A stretch of 8,201 bases of DNA from Treponema sp. GTDB lineage: Bacteria > Spirochaetota > Spirochaetia > Treponematales > Treponemataceae. The stretch spans positions 1 to 8,201 of the forward strand of contig DLYJ01000243.1 in NCBI GenBank assembly GCA_003447785.1, written 5' to 3'. The notes under the pieces were generated by a model that made no database searches, had not been told where the DNA came from, and was given only the letters and a program-made list of their open reading frames with translations. The position numbers and the translations under genes were made by a program. Positions 6,947 to 8,201 of the stretch are shown one piece after another (position 1 is the stretch's first letter; every line of letters starts with the position of its first letter).

Positions 6947-6970
6947 TTTTAAGTCATAAATGACAAAAAA
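6947..6970. promoter_or_regulatory. AT-rich palindrome upstream of the cyclase gene; candidate operator
   Basis: The plus strand reads TTTT-AA-GTCAT-AA-ATGAC-AA-AAAA. The inner five-base arms GTCAT/ATGAC are perfect, and nine of eleven positions per arm match overall. A two-base centre is too short for a good RNA hairpin, so a protein-binding site is the likelier reading. It lies 8 nt upstream of the cyclase ATG, where bound protein would block initiation. The outer A/T runs carry little weight. Confidence 0.3.
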
Positions 6971-6983
6971 TACAGAAAAATTG

Positions 6984-8201
6984 TTACTTTTTGTAGTTAC
7001 GCTTTACCTTCTGAGTCGTTGTCATTTCCAGCGGTTTTTCCAGCAGGGTAATCTTTGTAATGCGGGCATATGGCTGCAAATCCTTGTTTACCTGGGCAAC
7101 AATCTGCCTGATTTCGACCCTTACTGCCTCATTGTTTGCATTTTCATCGCGGTTGAGGCCGAGTCTTGCATACAAATCATCAGACGGATAAATCAAAGCT
7201 TCGATTTCTTCGTTTTTAGCTTCTTTGTCCTCAGTATATCCCTGAACAGTAATCTGGCTTATATCCGTGCAAAGCTGGAAGGCGTTTTCAATTTCTTCAG
7301 GATAAACGTTTTTGCCGCCGGCAGTAACAATCATGTTCTTTGCCCGTCCTGCGAGCATCAGATAGCCTTCTTTATCGAGCCATCCCAGGTCGCCTGTCTT
7401 AAAGAAGCCGTCAGCCGTAAATACTTTTGCAGTTTCTTCCGGCATCTGGTAGTAGCCTTTAAATACCATCGGTCCGCGAACTGCGATTTCTCCGATGCCG
7501 TCTTCGCCCGCATCAAGAACTTTCATTTCCATCCACGGGAAGAAGTACTGGCCGACACTCTGAATCTTAAAGTGGTCAATCGGATTGAGCGTGATAATCG
7601 GACTTGTTTCTGTCAGACCATATCCCTGAACAAAGTCGATACCCATTTCGTTGTAGATTTTGAATACGCTTTCTGCCAGTGGTCCGCCACCGCAAATTGC
7701 AATTCGCAATGAATAGATATTTGCCTGTTTGAGAACGGCCTTGAAAAGTTTTTTACCGATGTTGATTCCAAATAATTTTTTAAAAAGGTATGAAATATTC
7801 AGCATGAGGTGAATTACACCATTTACAACCGGGCCCTTAGCCTTAATTCCCTTGAGAATTCCTGCCAGAAGCTTGTTGAACAGGAGCGGAACTCCCAGAA
7901 GCATTGTAATCTGACCTTCCTTGAGTTCCTTCATGAGTCTGCTGACAGCCATGCTCTTACCGTAGACAATTTCGGCACCGCATGATAAGGATTCAATAAA
8001 TACGGCCTGCATTGTATATGCGTGATGAATCGGAAGAAGTGCGTAGAAAACATCACTTGGATAAAGCCTCATTCTCGACTGGGCGATATAAGTGTCAGAA
8101 ACAAGGTTCTGATGTGTGAGCATTACGCCCTTTGGGGTTCCCGTTGTTCCGGAAGTAAACAAAATGGCTGCAAGGTCATTTTCTTCCGGTGCATCCAGGG
8201 C
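6984..8201 (-). CDS. AMP-forming acyl-CoA/acyl-ACP synthetase (N-terminus cut by window edge)
   Basis: This ANL-superfamily adenylating enzyme activates a carboxylic acid, probably a fatty acid, with ATP and loads it onto CoA or ACP. The visible 405 residues carry the P-loop LFTSGTTGTPKGVMLTH at 14-30, YGLTETSP at 194-201, GEIAVRGP, the ATP-ribose-binding aspartate in GDLGWLDKEGY (GDLG at 270-273), the hinge GRAKNMIVTAGGKNVYPEEIEN from 285, and a C-terminal TTTQKVKR whose K398 is the expected adenylation lysine. The frame continues past the P-loop to the window edge (ALDAPEENDLAAIL), and codon 8162-8160 is an internal TTG leucine, not a start. About 150-200 N-terminal residues should lie beyond the window. 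Long-chain acyl-CoA synthetase (FadD-like) is the best guess, but chain length and carrier cannot be read. The receptor cyclase starts 44 nt downstream, so co-transcription is possible. Confidence 0.9.
   Translation of the reverse strand, partial: ALDAPEENDLAAILFTSGTTGTPKGVMLTHQNLVSDTYIAQSRMRLYPSDVFYALLPIHHAYTMQAVFIESLSCGAEIVYGKSMAVSRLMKELKEGQITMLLGVPLLFNKLLAGILKGIKAKGPVVNGVIHLMLNISYLFKKLFGINIGKKLFKAVLKQANIYSLRIAICGGGPLAESVFKIYNEMGIDFVQGYGLTETSPIITLNPIDHFKIQSVGQYFFPWMEMKVLDAGEDGIGEIAVRGPMVFKGYYQMPEETAKVFTADGFFKTGDLGWLDKEGYLMLAGRAKNMIVTAGGKNVYPEEIENAFQLCTDISQITVQGYTEDKEAKNEEIEALIYPSDDLYARLGLNRDENANNEAVRVEIRQIVAQVNKDLQPYARITKITLLEKPLEMTTTQKVKRNYKK

Noticed and set aside
6960..7712. 250-codon open frame on the plus strand
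   Set aside because: It is antisense to the acyl-CoA synthetase, whose motifs are unambiguous. The translation is cysteine- and phenylalanine-rich with no recognisable domain, typical of an antisense shadow.
8160..8162. TTG as the start of the acyl-CoA synthetase
   Set aside because: It falls immediately before the P-loop and the frame stays open to the window edge with sensible coding sequence. The family needs a long N-terminal region, so this is an internal leucine.
1..8201. CRISPR array, tRNA, insertion sequence or phage remnant
   Set aside because: I saw no spaced identical repeats, cloverleaf sequence, transposase motif or inverted terminal repeats. The window is almost completely filled by five same-strand genes.

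Overview
The window looks like a chromosomal segment from a host-associated spirochete, most likely a Treponema. The hints are moderate GC, a lipoprotein signal with a relaxed lipobox (FAGC), and a large periplasmic-propeller receptor joined to a class III cyclase. The genus is an inference from protein style, not something a marker gene proves. All five genes are on the minus strand and tightly packed. The only gaps are 44, 17 and 63 nt, so no stretch over 300 bases lacks a gene. No tRNA, rRNA, CRISPR array, insertion sequence or phage gene was seen.

Read in the direction of transcription (right to left), the first gene is the 3' two-thirds of an AMP-forming acyl-CoA (or acyl-ACP) synthetase, cut by the right edge. 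After a 44-nt gap holding an AT-rich palindrome comes a 1014-residue membrane receptor: signal peptide, fourteen regular propeller blades (two seven-bladed propellers), a Y_Y_Y domain, one membrane helix, a coiled coil and a class III nucleotide cyclase domain with every adenylate-cyclase catalytic residue in place. Seventeen nt after its stop, behind a strong ribosome binding site, lies a UrtA-type periplasmic solute-binding lipoprotein. None of the other urea-transporter genes (urtB-E) is in the window.

After a 63-nt gap with a stop-codon hairpin, a paired direct repeat and a possible promoter comes a pyrimidine-biosynthesis pair. It is a type 2 OMP decarboxylase (pyrF) whose stop overlaps by ATGA the start of one open frame encoding PyrK joined to PyrD, cut by the left edge. 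Dihydroorotate dehydrogenase B subunits are usually two proteins; here the electron-transfer subunit and the catalytic subunit are one chain.

Two points deserve most attention. One is the receptor cyclase, which has the periplasmic layout of Bacteroides hybrid two-component sensors but makes cyclic nucleotide instead of phosphorylating, together with the solitary UrtA-like protein apparently translated from the same message; this suggests a ligand-sensing cAMP module. The other is the PyrK-PyrD fusion. The first is an architectural inference; the second is read directly as an uninterrupted frame.
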